Source of the DNA: Paenibacillus beijingensis
GTDB taxonomy: Bacteria > Bacillota > Bacilli > Paenibacillales > Paenibacillaceae
Direction: 5' to 3'
NCBI RefSeq assembly: GCF_000961095.1
Contig: NZ_CP011058.1
Coordinates: forward strand, 3,871,501 to 3,935,500
DNA length: 64,000 nt
The first letter of the stretch is position 1; every line of letters begins with the position of its first letter. The notes beneath the pieces are model-generated. The model saw only the letters and a program-made list of their open reading frames with translations. It was not told the DNA's origin and did not search any database. The position numbers and the translations under genes are program-made. Below are positions 16,106 to 24,654 of this stretch, one piece after another.

Positions 16106-16130
16106 CAGAATTCGGGTTTGGAGGATGAAC

Positions 16131-18377
16131 ATGATGAATACGAGACTGATCGTCATCGGCAACGGAATGGCCGGTATAAAAGTTGTGGAGGAGATCGTCA
16201 ACCTTGCGCCTGGTTCATTTCAAATTACGGTTTTCGGCGCGGAGCCTTACCCGAACTATAACCGGATCATGCTTTCCAAAATGGTTCAGGGGAACGCTTC
16301 CTTCGACGACATCGTCATTAACGACTGGACTTGGTATAAAGAACGGGGAATCAAACTTTACGCAGGTGAAACGGTAGCCCGCATCAATACTACGGCCCGT
16401 ACGGTGGAGACCGTCTCCGGCATCAAGGAATCGTACGACATTCTTATTATTGCAACGGGTTCCTCCGCTTTCATTCCTCCCATTCCCGGAACGGACAAAA
16501 ACGGCGTCATCGCTTTCCGCAATGTGGACGACTGCACCAAGATGATGGAAGCGTCAAAGGTGTACAGCAAGGCGGCCGTTATCGGCGGCGGACTGCTCGG
16601 ATTGGAAGCCGCCCGGGGGCTGCTTAATCTGGGGATGGAGACCGAGGTCGTTCATAATGCGCCGCATTTGATGAACCGCCAGCTGGACGAGACGGCGGCA
16701 CGGATGCTGCAGCGGGAACTGGAAGGTCAGGGGATGCGGTTTAAGCTCAGTAAAAATACCGTGCGGATTACCGGCAGGTCGCGTGCACAGGGCTTGCAAT
16801 TTTCCGACGGCAGCCGGCTTGCGGCGGATCTGATCGTGCTGGCCGTCGGAATCCGGCCGAATGTGGAGCTGGCCCGAAGCTGCGGCATTCATACGAATCG
16901 GGCGATCGTTGTCGATGATTACATGAGAACGAATATCCCGGGAATCTATGCGGTCGGAGAGTGTGCGGAGCATCGGGGAACCGCTTATGGCCTAGTTGCT
17001 CCGCTGTACGAGCAAGGCAAAGTGCTGGCGAAGGTCATCTGCGGAGTCGAGACCGGGCCCTATACGGGATCCGTCCCCTATTCGCAGTTAAAAGTTTCGG
17101 GAGTCGACGTCTTTTCGGCGGGAGATATAAACGACGATCAAGCCGAAACGGCGGTCCAGATGTATGACGGCATTCGGGGCACGTACAAAAAAGTGACCAT
17201 GAGCGGCGGCGTCGTCTCCGGCGCAATCCTGTTCGGCGATACCGCCGAGGGTACTTCGCTGCTCGGCCTCGTGAAACGTGCCGCTCCCGTTTCGGCATTG
17301 TCTGCCGGAGACAGCGGCAAAAACGCCGCCGATGAAGCGGCCGCCTCCATGCCGGACAATGAAACGGTATGCGCATGCAACGCGGTCAGCAAAGCTGCCA
17401 TCATGTGCGCCGTACTCGAAGAGGGTCTTTCGACAGCGGACCAGGTTAAAGAAAGGACGAGGGCTTCGGGATCGTGCGGCGGCTGCCGGCCGATGGTGGA
17501 GGCGCTTGTGCGGCACACGCTCGCAAGCGGCGGCTCGGTAACCGTCCGCTCGGCGGACCCCGTCTGCGATTGTACCGGCCTCGATCACGAATCGTTGAAA
17601 GAGGCGCTCTTGGATGCGGGATGCGGCACCCCGGCCGAAGCGATGTCCGCTCTGGGCTGGAATAACGAGCAGGGATGCCCGGTTTGCCGGCCGGCAATCC
17701 AATATTACTTGGAGACAATGAACCATAACGGCTGCGGAGCGGCTGTCAGTGAAGGCGGAACGGCATGTGCCGGGGGCGAGTCCATCGCAGGCACCGGCGC
17801 CGATGCGGAAGGCGGCGAGGGACGTAATGTCGGCGTGACGGTCCGTTTTGGAGTGGACGAGAGCATTGACTTCGCTCCTTACAATGCGCACGCAATAGGT
17901 AAGGAGCTTGAGAACAGCTGGAGCCGCTTAACGCTGCCCGCTTCGGTACGCGCCGTCTTCTCTTCCGGATATCCGGCAGGCGTTCTCGTACATGATATCG
18001 GTCTGACCGGATCTCCTGCCGGCTGGGAAGTCTACGCGGGCGGTCATGCGGAGCATCCGGTCAAGCAGGGGCAGCTGATCGGCACCGTCGAGACGGATGA
18101 AGAGGCGCGGAGCTTGGCCGCTGCCTGTCTTCAGTTGTACCGCGAAGGCGCCCGTTACGACGAGCCGGTATGGAAGTGGCTGGAGAGGGCCGGCGTCCTT
18201 GCAGTCCGTGAAAGCTTGCTGGATCCGGCGTTCCGGGAGGAGCTCGTGCAGCGCCAGGCTGCATCGGCCGCAGCTTCAAAGCATGAAGCCGTTCAAGTGA
18301 TGCAGTCCAAACGAAGCGAAGGAAGCGAGGAAGGGGCAGGTGAAGCGAATGCGGCAGTCGTTAGAACCGGTTATTAA
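16131..18377 (+). CDS. nasB: assimilatory nitrate reductase electron-transfer subunit (NasB-like)
   Basis: 748 residues, cytoplasmic, passing electrons from NAD(P)H through FAD and iron-sulfur clusters to NasC. Order: FAD/NAD oxidoreductase module (1-400; VIGNGMAGIKVVEEI, IGGGLLGLEAARGL, PGIYAVGECAEHRG); two BFD-type [2Fe-2S] domains (about 413-460 and 477-523), each CxC...CxxC; and a C-terminal region (about 560-690) resembling the ferredoxin-like half-domain of nitrite reductases. No siroheme/4Fe-4S cysteine set is present, so it is NasB rather than NirB. GGAGG 16120-16124 overlaps ATG 16125, so ATG 16131 is chosen. The gene end overlaps nasC. Confidence 0.88.
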   Translation: MMNTRLIVIGNGMAGIKVVEEIVNLAPGSFQITVFGAEPYPNYNRIMLSKMVQGNASFDDIVINDWTWYKERGIKLYAGETVARINTTARTVETVSGIKESYDILIIATGSSAFIPPIPGTDKNGVIAFRNVDDCTKMMEASKVYSKAAVIGGGLLGLEAARGLLNLGMETEVVHNAPHLMNRQLDETAARMLQRELEGQGMRFKLSKNTVRITGRSRAQGLQFSDGSRLAADLIVLAVGIRPNVELARSCGIHTNRAIVVDDYMRTNIPGIYAVGECAEHRGTAYGLVAPLYEQGKVLAKVICGVETGPYTGSVPYSQLKVSGVDVFSAGDINDDQAETAVQMYDGIRGTYKKVTMSGGVVSGAILFGDTAEGTSLLGLVKRAAPVSALSAGDSGKNAADEAAASMPDNETVCACNAVSKAAIMCAVLEEGLSTADQVKERTRASGSCGGCRPMVEALVRHTLASGGSVTVRSADPVCDCTGLDHESLKEALLDAGCGTPAEAMSALGWNNEQGCPVCRPAIQYYLETMNHNGCGAAVSEGGTACAGGESIAGTGADAEGGEGRNVGVTVRFGVDESIDFAPYNAHAIGKELENSWSRLTLPASVRAVFSSGYPAGVLVHDIGLTGSPAGWEVYAGGHAEHPVKQGQLIGTVETDEEARSLAAACLQLYREGARYDEPVWKWLERAGVLAVRESLLDPAFREELVQRQAASAAASKHEAVQVMQSKRSEGSEEGAGEANAAVVRTGY

Positions 18378-20484
18378 ACCGCTCGCAGTGATGGAGTCGC
18401 AGTGTCCGTTCTGCAGCGTGCAGTGCAAGGTGAAGGTGACGGAGGAGAATATTCCGGAGTCGAGCCGCTTGTCCTATAAAGCGGAAGGAATTTCGAATGC
18501 GGCGTCGGAAGGCAGATTGTGCGTCAAAGGGATGAATGCGCATCAGCATGCAACGAGCGCAGCGCGGCTGCTGCATCCGCTTATCAAGAAAGACGGGCGG
18601 CTCGTGCCTGCATCGTGGGAGGAAGCGCTGCAGACGATCAGCGGGCATTTCAAATCCGCCATCAAGGAGCGCGGACCCGACTCCATCGGCGTTTACGGCG
18701 GAGGTTCGCTGACCAACGAAGCTGCTTATTTGCTCGGCAAGTTCGCCCGCGTGGCGCTCGGAACGAAGTATATCGATTATAACGGCCGCTTCTGTATGTC
18801 GGCAGCGGCTTCGGCAGGGAACAAAACGTTCGGAATCGACCGCGGTCTGACATGCCGGCTGGCGGATATCCCGCTGGCACGCTGCATCGTGCTCGCGGGA
18901 ACGAATATCGCGGAATGCCAGCCTACGCTTATGCCTTATTTCAACAAGGCGAAAGAAAACGGGGCGAAGATTATCGTGATCGATCCCCGTGTGACCGCAA
19001 CGGCGGCTGTTGCCGACCTGCACCTGCAGATCAGGCCGGGCACCGATGCCGCGCTTGCCAACGGCATGCTCAAAATCATTCTCGAAGAGGGATTGGCCGA
19101 CGAATCGTTCGTCCGTGCCAGAACGAAAGGGTTCGAGGAGCTGAAGTCGCACCTGGAGAAAGCCGACTTAAGCGAGATTGCCTCGTTATGCGGGCTTAAT
19201 GCCGAGGCGATTCGGGAGGCCGCGGTCACATACGCGCAGGCGGACACGGGCATCATTTTTACGGCTCGAGGAGTCGAGCAGCAGACGGACGGCCACATGT
19301 CGGTCCGGAATTTTCTCAATCTGGTGCTTGCAACCGGCAAAATCGGCCGGGAAGGGTGCGGATACGGAGCCGTCACCGGGCAAGGGAACGGCCAGGGAGG
19401 CCGGGAGCACGGACAGAAGGCCGACCAGCTGCCGGGCTACAGAATGATTGATAATGAAAGCGACCGGGCGTATGTCGCATCGGTATGGGGAATTGCGCCG
19501 GAACAAATCCCAGGCAAAGGCGTTTCCGCTTACGAGATGATGGAGCTTGTTGCTAAAGAACAGATCAAAACATTATTTGTTATGGGCTCCAACCCTATCG
19601 TGTCCAACCCGAATGCCCGTTTGGTCGAGGAAGGTCTGCGCAAGCTGGATTTGCTGGTAGTAGCGGATATGTTCCTGACCGAGACGGCTGCGCTCGCCGA
19701 TGTCGTGCTGCCGGTCAGCGCTTATCTGGAGAACGGGGGGACAATGACGAATCTCGAAGGCCGCGTTTTGCTGCGGGAAGCGGCTCGTCCGGTTCCGGGA
19801 GAAGCACGCCACGATTGGAGCATTCTGTGCCAGCTTGCAAATCAGCTGGGCAAAGGCGATTATTTTACATTCGGTTCGTCGGAAGAGATTTTTAACGAGC
19901 TCAGACTCGCCAGCCGCGGAGGGGTGGCCGATTACTACGGCATAACGTACGACAGACTGCGCCGGGAAGAAGGCATATACTGGCCTTGTCCGTCCAAAGA
20001 CGATTCGGGTACGGGCCTGCTGTTCCGGGAGAAATTCGCTCATCCGGACGGCAAAGCGGTATTTACTGTTGTGGAAAGCCGCAGCCCGCAGGAAACGCCG
20101 TCCGCGGACTATCCGCTGACGCTGACGAACGGCCGTTTGCTCGCGCACTACCTCACCGGGGTGCAGACGCGCAGAAGCCCTTCGCTCGCGGCGCGCGAAG
20201 TGGAAAACTTTATGGAAATTAACCCGAGAACGGCGCAAAAGTTCCGGATCGAGGACGGGGAGTGGGTCGAGGTCCGCTCCAGACGCGGCAGCTTTACCGT
20301 TCGCAGCCGGGTTACGAAACAAATTCGCGAAGATACGGTCTTCGTGCCGATGCATTGGGGCGGCGCCCAAAACGTCAACCGGGCGACCACGCCTGAACTC
20401 GACCCGTTCTGTAAAATGCCGGGTTTCAAAACGTCGGCCGTTTCCGTCCGCCCGGTTCGCCTCTTGCAGCGGGAGGGAAGATGA
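18349..20484 (+). CDS. nasC: assimilatory nitrate reductase catalytic subunit
   Basis: 711 residues of the molybdopterin oxidoreductase family, reducing nitrate to nitrite. The N-terminal [4Fe-4S] site is Cys19-x2-Cys22-x3-Cys26 with Cys58. Then come YGGGSLTNE, the GRFCMSAA segment, IDPRVT, GREGCGYGAVTGQGN, MGSNPIVSNP and a C-terminal molydop-binding domain (about 585-700). There is no twin-arginine signal, so it is cytoplasmic and assimilatory. AGGTGA (18338-18343) best serves ATG 18349; a GTG at 18340 is the alternative. It overlaps nasB upstream and mobA downstream, indicating one transcript. Confidence 0.92.
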   Translation: MRQSLEPVIKPLAVMESQCPFCSVQCKVKVTEENIPESSRLSYKAEGISNAASEGRLCVKGMNAHQHATSAARLLHPLIKKDGRLVPASWEEALQTISGHFKSAIKERGPDSIGVYGGGSLTNEAAYLLGKFARVALGTKYIDYNGRFCMSAAASAGNKTFGIDRGLTCRLADIPLARCIVLAGTNIAECQPTLMPYFNKAKENGAKIIVIDPRVTATAAVADLHLQIRPGTDAALANGMLKIILEEGLADESFVRARTKGFEELKSHLEKADLSEIASLCGLNAEAIREAAVTYAQADTGIIFTARGVEQQTDGHMSVRNFLNLVLATGKIGREGCGYGAVTGQGNGQGGREHGQKADQLPGYRMIDNESDRAYVASVWGIAPEQIPGKGVSAYEMMELVAKEQIKTLFVMGSNPIVSNPNARLVEEGLRKLDLLVVADMFLTETAALADVVLPVSAYLENGGTMTNLEGRVLLREAARPVPGEARHDWSILCQLANQLGKGDYFTFGSSEEIFNELRLASRGGVADYYGITYDRLRREEGIYWPCPSKDDSGTGLLFREKFAHPDGKAVFTVVESRSPQETPSADYPLTLTNGRLLAHYLTGVQTRRSPSLAAREVENFMEINPRTAQKFRIEDGEWVEVRSRRGSFTVRSRVTKQIREDTVFVPMHWGGAQNVNRATTPELDPFCKMPGFKTSAVSVRPVRLLQREGR

Positions 20485-21218
20485 CAGCGCCTGAAGCCGG
20501 GGCACCAAAAGCTGCGGCACCAAATGCTGTGGCACCATATGCCGGAGCACCAAAAGCAACTTCGCTCACGGCTTCCGACATGCCGGTGAAGAACTCCACT
20601 ATGGAGGGGATCATTTTGGCGGGCGGTCAGAGCCGCCGGATGAACGGCGTCATGAAGGCTCATCTGCCCGTGGCGGGCATCGCCATGATTGACCGCGTCT
20701 CCGCTGAAATGAACGGCATCTGCGGCAAGGTTCATGCCGTCGTCGGAACTGAGGCGCAGCAAAGAGCCATAGGTGGAGGAGGTCTGTCCGTCGTTGTGGA
20801 ATCGGAGCCCGGCCGCGGTCCGCTTCCCGCGCTGCAGACCGGCTTGTCCTTGGTTCGGACTCCTCTGGCGTGGGTATCCGCTTGCGATATGCCGCTCGCG
20901 TCGTCTAAAGCCGCCGCTTATATGGCCGAGATGCTGGTCCGGAGCGGCCGGATGGCAGCCGTTCCTTTCGTAGGCGGCAGGCTTCATCCGCTGCAGGCGG
21001 TATACCGCCCGGAATGCCTTCCTTTTATTCGGAAATGTGTATCAGCCGGCGAGCTGCGGATGAACGCTTTTTTGGAAACGGTTGATGTGCTTCAGATCAC
21101 CGAAAATGTATTGGAAGAAGCGGGTATCGACGCCCGATTCGTAATAAATGTGAACCGTCCGGAGGAGTATGAGCAGATTTGCCGGATCGGCAACGAGTTT
21201 TTTCAACCAAACGCTTAA
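20481..21218 (+). CDS. mobA: molybdenum cofactor guanylyltransferase MobA
   Basis: 245 residues. It transfers GMP from GTP to molybdopterin to make the MGD cofactor needed by NasC. The nucleotidyltransferase core starts at about residue 42 with ILAGGQSRRM, but the next residues are NGVMK rather than the usual GxxK, a small irregularity in the phosphate loop. Further motifs are GRGPLPALQTGL, VSACDMPL and HPLQAVYRPE. The first 35-40 residues are an Ala/Pro-rich tail made by a 15-base tandem repeat; a downstream start near Met34 or Met41 would remove it. It overlaps nasC by four bases (ATGA). Confidence 0.87.
   Translation: MTAPEAGAPKAAAPNAVAPYAGAPKATSLTASDMPVKNSTMEGIILAGGQSRRMNGVMKAHLPVAGIAMIDRVSAEMNGICGKVHAVVGTEAQQRAIGGGGLSVVVESEPGRGPLPALQTGLSLVRTPLAWVSACDMPLASSKAAAYMAEMLVRSGRMAAVPFVGGRLHPLQAVYRPECLPFIRKCVSAGELRMNAFLETVDVLQITENVLEEAGIDARFVINVNRPEEYEQICRIGNEFFQPNA
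20502..20561 (+). repeat. four 15-bp tandem repeats inside mobA
   Basis: Units at 20502, 20517, 20532 and 20547 each begin GCACCA and encode A-P-x-A-x variants (APKAA, APNAV, APYAG, APKAT). They are in frame, so copy-number change would only lengthen or shorten the N-terminal tail of MobA. Confidence 0.8.
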
Positions 21219-21233
21219 GAAAGGGGAAGAAGG

Positions 21234-22175
21234 ATGGGTAATCCTGTAGTCTTTCAAATCGTCGGCTATAAAAATACGGGGAAAACGACTTTAACGTGCA
21301 GGTTGATCGACTTTTTCGGGGAGAGGGGGATGCGCACGGCAACGATTAAGCACGATGCGCACAGCTTTGAATCCGAACCGCCGGGATGCGATACCCGAAG
21401 TCACCGCGAGGCCGGCGCCGCTTGGTCAGCCATTACGTCGCCGGGTCGGACTGCAGTCGTCATGGAATTTCCTTCTTCCCTTGATGCGTTAATTATGCAG
21501 GCGCCGTCAGTCGATTTGGTGCTTGTTGAAGGCTTCAAGAACGAACGTTATCCGAAGCTGCTCTTGATCCGGGAAGCGCAAGATGTGCATCTGGCTGCAT
21601 CGGCCGCAGGATTGACCGGCATCGTGCTTTGGCCGCAGCTGTATCGTCAAAGGAATTCGCTTTCATTGCCTTCCGGCATCCCGGTGATGGAAATCGGCGA
21701 TTTCGAAGCGATTGCCCATCATGTGCTGGAGGCGGTGCTGCAGGCATGCGAGCCGGTGCAAATGCACCCGGCTGCTGCCGGTTCGCTGGCACGGAAGGCG
21801 CCCGCCGCCGTCAAAGCTGCGGACCCGGCCGGCGTGCGAATCGAGCGGAATCATCCCGCAGAAGCGAACAACGAAGGAGTGCGGTGGTACAAAGATTTAA
21901 CGCTTGATACGAAGCGGATGACCGTATTCCGGGGCAGTCTCCCGATCAATCTGACGAAGACCGAATACGAGCTGCTGCTCCATTTTATTCAATCGGACGG
22001 GGCGGTGCTGACCCGTGAAAACATGATGGAAGATATTTGGGGCAGCCCCTTCTTCGGCAACAGCAATGTGGTGGATGTGCACGTGAAGGGCGTGCGGCGC
22101 AAGCTTGGGGACAGCGCAGCGTCCCCGGTCTATATTAAGACGGTGAGAGGCGTAGGATACCGTCTGGCCGATTAA
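21234..22175 (+). CDS. mobB: MobB GTPase fused to OmpR/PhoB-type winged-helix domain
   Basis: 313 residues in one uninterrupted frame. Residues 1-165 are MobB: the P-loop GYKNTGKTTL (10-19), TIKHDAH, SHREAGAAW and LVEGFKNERYPKLLLI, a GTP-binding adaptor for MGD synthesis. After an Ala-rich linker, residues 222-313 form a complete winged-helix transcription-factor domain of response regulators: LTLDTKRMTVFRG, LTKTEYELLLHF, ENMMEDIW, VDVHVKGVRRKLG and YIKTVRGVGYRL. No receiver domain is present. AAGGGGAAGAAGG precedes ATG. The fusion suggests MobB also binds DNA, perhaps reporting cofactor status to gene control. It is last in the nitrate operon. Confidence 0.9.
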   Translation: MGNPVVFQIVGYKNTGKTTLTCRLIDFFGERGMRTATIKHDAHSFESEPPGCDTRSHREAGAAWSAITSPGRTAVVMEFPSSLDALIMQAPSVDLVLVEGFKNERYPKLLLIREAQDVHLAASAAGLTGIVLWPQLYRQRNSLSLPSGIPVMEIGDFEAIAHHVLEAVLQACEPVQMHPAAAGSLARKAPAAVKAADPAGVRIERNHPAEANNEGVRWYKDLTLDTKRMTVFRGSLPINLTKTEYELLLHFIQSDGAVLTRENMMEDIWGSPFFGNSNVVDVHVKGVRRKLGDSAASPVYIKTVRGVGYRLAD

Positions 22176-22264
22176 CGGCATCTTGCAACCGCATGCAATG
22201 ATTAGACGGATGCTGTCTCATAAGTATTCACATAAAATGAGCTAGTCCTAAATAGGACAAAAGG

Positions 22265-22306
22265 GGACCTCCTGTTTCGCTGGCAAAGCGGAGTTGGAGG
22301 TCCTTT
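22265..22306 (+). terminator. terminator of the nitrate operon
   Basis: GGACCTCC (22265-22272) pairs with GGAGGTCC (22296-22303), followed by TTT then CC. A smaller hairpin GTCCT-AAAT-AGGAC precedes it at about 22245-22258. The T run is short, so termination may be partial. The rest of 22176-22438 shows nothing I can name. Confidence 0.6.
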
Positions 22307-22438
22307 CCACGCTAAACCTGCGACTGTGCAGGTATTATCGATCGAAATCGCATGTCAGGAGGGAAAACCTGCAATGGCGATGGTACAGGAATTCTCAGCT
22401 TTTATCGCCTGAACGAGAGATGCAGACGATATGCGATT

Positions 22439-23371
22439 TTACGTCCGGATGCCTTTGTTCGGCCCAGCAGGATCGTGCTTCTTGTTGAAGAACGGCAGGT
22501 GCAGACCGTACCTTTTAACCGGCTTCTTGCTTAAGCCCCGCTGTCCGAAGGCGATCGTGGCGTTGATTTCCCCGCCCAAAATAATAATGATGGAGCTCAG
22601 ATACAGCCAGATCAGGAGCACGATTACACCGCCGAGGCTGCCGTACGTTTTTGTATAGTTGCCGAACTGGTTTACATAAATGGAAAATAAAAACGAGGTG
22701 ACGATCCAGCCAATGGAAGCGAAGACGGCACCGGGAATGACTTCCTTGAAATTCATTTTCCGGTTCGGTGTAATCCAGTACAGCAGCATGAACACGCCGA
22801 TCATCGCAGCCAGCGGCACGACATACTTCAGAACCGCCCAAATCGGCTCGAACCCGTCGGGATAGCTTAACAATTGAAACATGTACTCTCCGATCGAACG
22901 GCCGAAAATAAGCATCAGCATCACCAGCATAATAACAAGCGCCAGCACGACCGTTGCGAGCAAGGAGATGCCGCGCACTTTCCAGAACGGACGCGTCTCC
23001 TCCTCGTCATATGCCTTGTTCAAGCCCTTGATAACGGCGTTAACGCCGCTCGAAGCGGCCCAAATCGTCGCAATCATCCCGACCGAAAGAAACGCGCCAT
23101 TGCGGTTTACGGAAACCTCACGAATGATGTCGCGTACGGTGTCTCCCGAACTTGCGGGAAGGTTCCGGATCAGCCCATTGAGAACCGTATCGCTTGAAAG
23201 CTGCACAAATCCGATCAGCGTCACCAGAAAAATAAGAAACGGGAAAAAGGCGAGAATCAGATAATACGTAAGCTGGGCGCCGAGCGCAGGCACCTCGTCA
23301 TCGCGGAAACGGGCGATCAAGTTTCGGGAAAAATCCATGATTCGAACTTTACGATTAAGTTGATGTTTCAT
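22439..23371 (-). CDS. YihY/BrkB family inner membrane protein
   Basis: 310 residues with six predicted membrane helices. Members were once called RNase BN, but the family is now regarded as integral membrane proteins of unknown transport function. Typical stretches: PALGAQLTYYLILAFFPFLIF, IATIWAASSGVNAVIKGLNKAY, YWITPNRK, and YGSLGGVIVLLIWLY near the C-terminus, then GGEINA. The frame is open further upstream, but AAGGAGG at eight bases decides for ATG at 23371. A hairpin repeat (23388-23426) lies immediately before that ribosome-binding site. The lysine-rich C-terminal tail is cytoplasmic by the usual topology. Confidence 0.88.
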   Translation of the reverse strand: MKHQLNRKVRIMDFSRNLIARFRDDEVPALGAQLTYYLILAFFPFLIFLVTLIGFVQLSSDTVLNGLIRNLPASSGDTVRDIIREVSVNRNGAFLSVGMIATIWAASSGVNAVIKGLNKAYDEEETRPFWKVRGISLLATVVLALVIMLVMLMLIFGRSIGEYMFQLLSYPDGFEPIWAVLKYVVPLAAMIGVFMLLYWITPNRKMNFKEVIPGAVFASIGWIVTSFLFSIYVNQFGNYTKTYGSLGGVIVLLIWLYLSSIIIILGGEINATIAFGQRGLSKKPVKRYGLHLPFFNKKHDPAGPNKGIRT

Positions 23372-23387
23372 ATTATATTCCTCCTTC

Positions 23388-23426
23388 AGGTTTTGCCGGA
23401 GGCAAAACCACTTCGAAAGCATAAGG
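23388..23426 (-). repeat. dispersed hairpin repeat, copy C
   Basis: Read on the minus strand it is CTTATGCTTTCGAAGTGG followed by a perfect TTTTGCC/GGCAAAA hairpin, ending just before the AAGGAGG of yihY. Two related copies lie at 45609-45685 before hemL. The shared core is 38 bp with about four differences. Confidence 0.75.
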
Positions 23427-23622
23427 AAAAAATTCACCTCTCATTACCCGCGAACGATCGGTTGAAAACGGGCGGATCCATCGCCGTCAAGAGTGCTGCC
23501 GATTACATGGACAAGCGGATAGCTGAGAAAAAATATGCATGGCGGAATGCTGCTCTACGTTTAAGTTCTGTTTACAAGATGAATGAAGCCGTCTATTGAA
23601 GCTTTTCAGTAGCGGCTTTTTT
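23427..23622 (+). other. intergenic stretch with orphan terminator; possible small transcript
   Basis: On the plus strand a strong terminator ends this stretch: AAGCCG, CTATTGAA, a four-base loop and TTCAGTAG, CGGCTT, then T6 (23586-23622). No plus-strand gene of ordinary size lies upstream before the mobB terminator at 22306. An open frame ends in TGA inside the hairpin (23597-23599), and its last 30 codons begin at an ATG near 23508, but no ribosome-binding site precedes it. Either a small RNA, a decayed gene or a tiny protein could explain the terminator. The remaining 23623-23752 shows only the approach to the next gene. Confidence 0.35.
23586..23622 (+). terminator. strong intrinsic terminator without obvious upstream gene
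   Basis: A stem of about 14 pairs (AAGCCG-T-CTATTGAA with TTCAGTAG-CGGCTT, one G-T pair) closes a short loop and is followed by TTTTTT. It would also prevent transcription from upstream entering the TauE/SafE gene. Confidence 0.7.
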
Positions 23623-23752
23623 GATTACTTATGTATTCCATTTTGTAACAAGAGATCGTAGTATTGGAAAGGGGTCGGAGTTTAACAGCCGGGGCTAATC
23701 GTTTGAACGCATTGATTTCAGAATTGCAATGGAAAAAAGGGGAAGTTAAGAA

Positions 23753-24520
23753 GTGGAGCATCTTAGTATTGAAATGCTGCTGTTTATTATCGCCGGAGGC
23801 TTTGTGGCCGCATTTGTAGACGCTGTTGTCGGAGGCGGCGGAATGATTGCGGTTCCGGTGCTGCTGATGACGGGTATGCCCGCCGATGTCGTGCTTGGGA
23901 CGAACAAATTAGCGGGCACGATGGGCTCGCTGACAAGCACCGTAACCTTTATGCGTTCGGGAAAAGTGGATTTCAAGTCGGTCAAATGGCTGTTTCCGCT
24001 CTCCTTGTTAGGGGCGGTGAGCGGAACGCTGGTGCTGCGGCACATTCCTTCGGACTTTCTGAAGCCTCTGGTCGTCGTTATGCTGATCGGGATTACCGTT
24101 TATACGATTTTTCGCAAAAGTTGGGGAAGCAGCTCCACGTTCCGGAGCTACTCCGCAAAGTCGGCTTGGCTGATCGCCATCACCGCGCTCGGGTTTGGTT
24201 TTTATGACGGATTTTTCGGTCCGGGAACCGGTTCCTTCCTTATTTTCGCCTTTTTGATGCTCGGACTCGATTTCGTTAAAGCGGCGGGAAACGCCAAGGT
24301 GCTTAATTTCGGCAGCAATATTGCGAGCCTGGCTACTTTTATGCTGCTCGGCACAATTAACTACGAGATCGGCCTTCCGATGGGAGCGGCGATGATCGCA
24401 GGTTCGATGTGCGGATCCAAAGTAGCTATTCGCAAGGGCGCCGCTTATGTGCGGCCGCTGTTCATCATCGTTTGCGTATCGTTAATCGGCAAACAGGTGT
24501 GGGAGCTGGTATCGAAGTAA
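23753..24520 (+). CDS. TSUP (TauE/SafE) family sulfite/anion exporter
   Basis: 255 residues with about eight membrane helices arranged as two similar halves. Family motifs: AGGFVAAFVDAVVGGGGMIAVPVLL at the first helix, LGTNKLAGTMGSLTSTVTF, and GFYDGFFGPGTGSFLIFAF opening the second half, then AGNAKVLNFGSNIASL. It moves sulfonate-related or carboxylate anions; the substrate is not readable. GTG start after AAAAGGGGAAG at about ten bases; the upstream ATG 23729 leads to a quick stop. A clear terminator follows. Confidence 0.87.
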   Translation: MEHLSIEMLLFIIAGGFVAAFVDAVVGGGGMIAVPVLLMTGMPADVVLGTNKLAGTMGSLTSTVTFMRSGKVDFKSVKWLFPLSLLGAVSGTLVLRHIPSDFLKPLVVVMLIGITVYTIFRKSWGSSSTFRSYSAKSAWLIAITALGFGFYDGFFGPGTGSFLIFAFLMLGLDFVKAAGNAKVLNFGSNIASLATFMLLGTINYEIGLPMGAAMIAGSMCGSKVAIRKGAAYVRPLFIIVCVSLIGKQVWELVSK

Positions 24521-24611
24521 CGGGCGGAGACAGATCGAAGATGAGCACAAGATGGAATAAAAGGGGGTTGGGCACGATTTCGTACTTAAATTCGCGATCG
24601 GATAACACCAA

Positions 24612-24651
24612 CGCCCACTTACGGACAATACCGCAAGTGGGCGCTTTTTTT
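24612..24651 (+). terminator. intrinsic terminator
   Basis: CGCCCACTT (24612-24620) pairs with AAGTGGGCG (24635-24643), followed by C and seven T. It ends the TauE/SafE transcript and lies at the 3' end of the convergent lipoprotein gene. Confidence 0.85.
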
Positions 24652-24654
24652 CGT

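Noticed and set aside
16131..18377. Calling this gene nirB (nitrite reductase large subunit)
   Set aside because: FAD and BFD parts fit both, but the siroheme/4Fe-4S cysteine motifs are absent and it overlaps nasC, so NasB is the better call.
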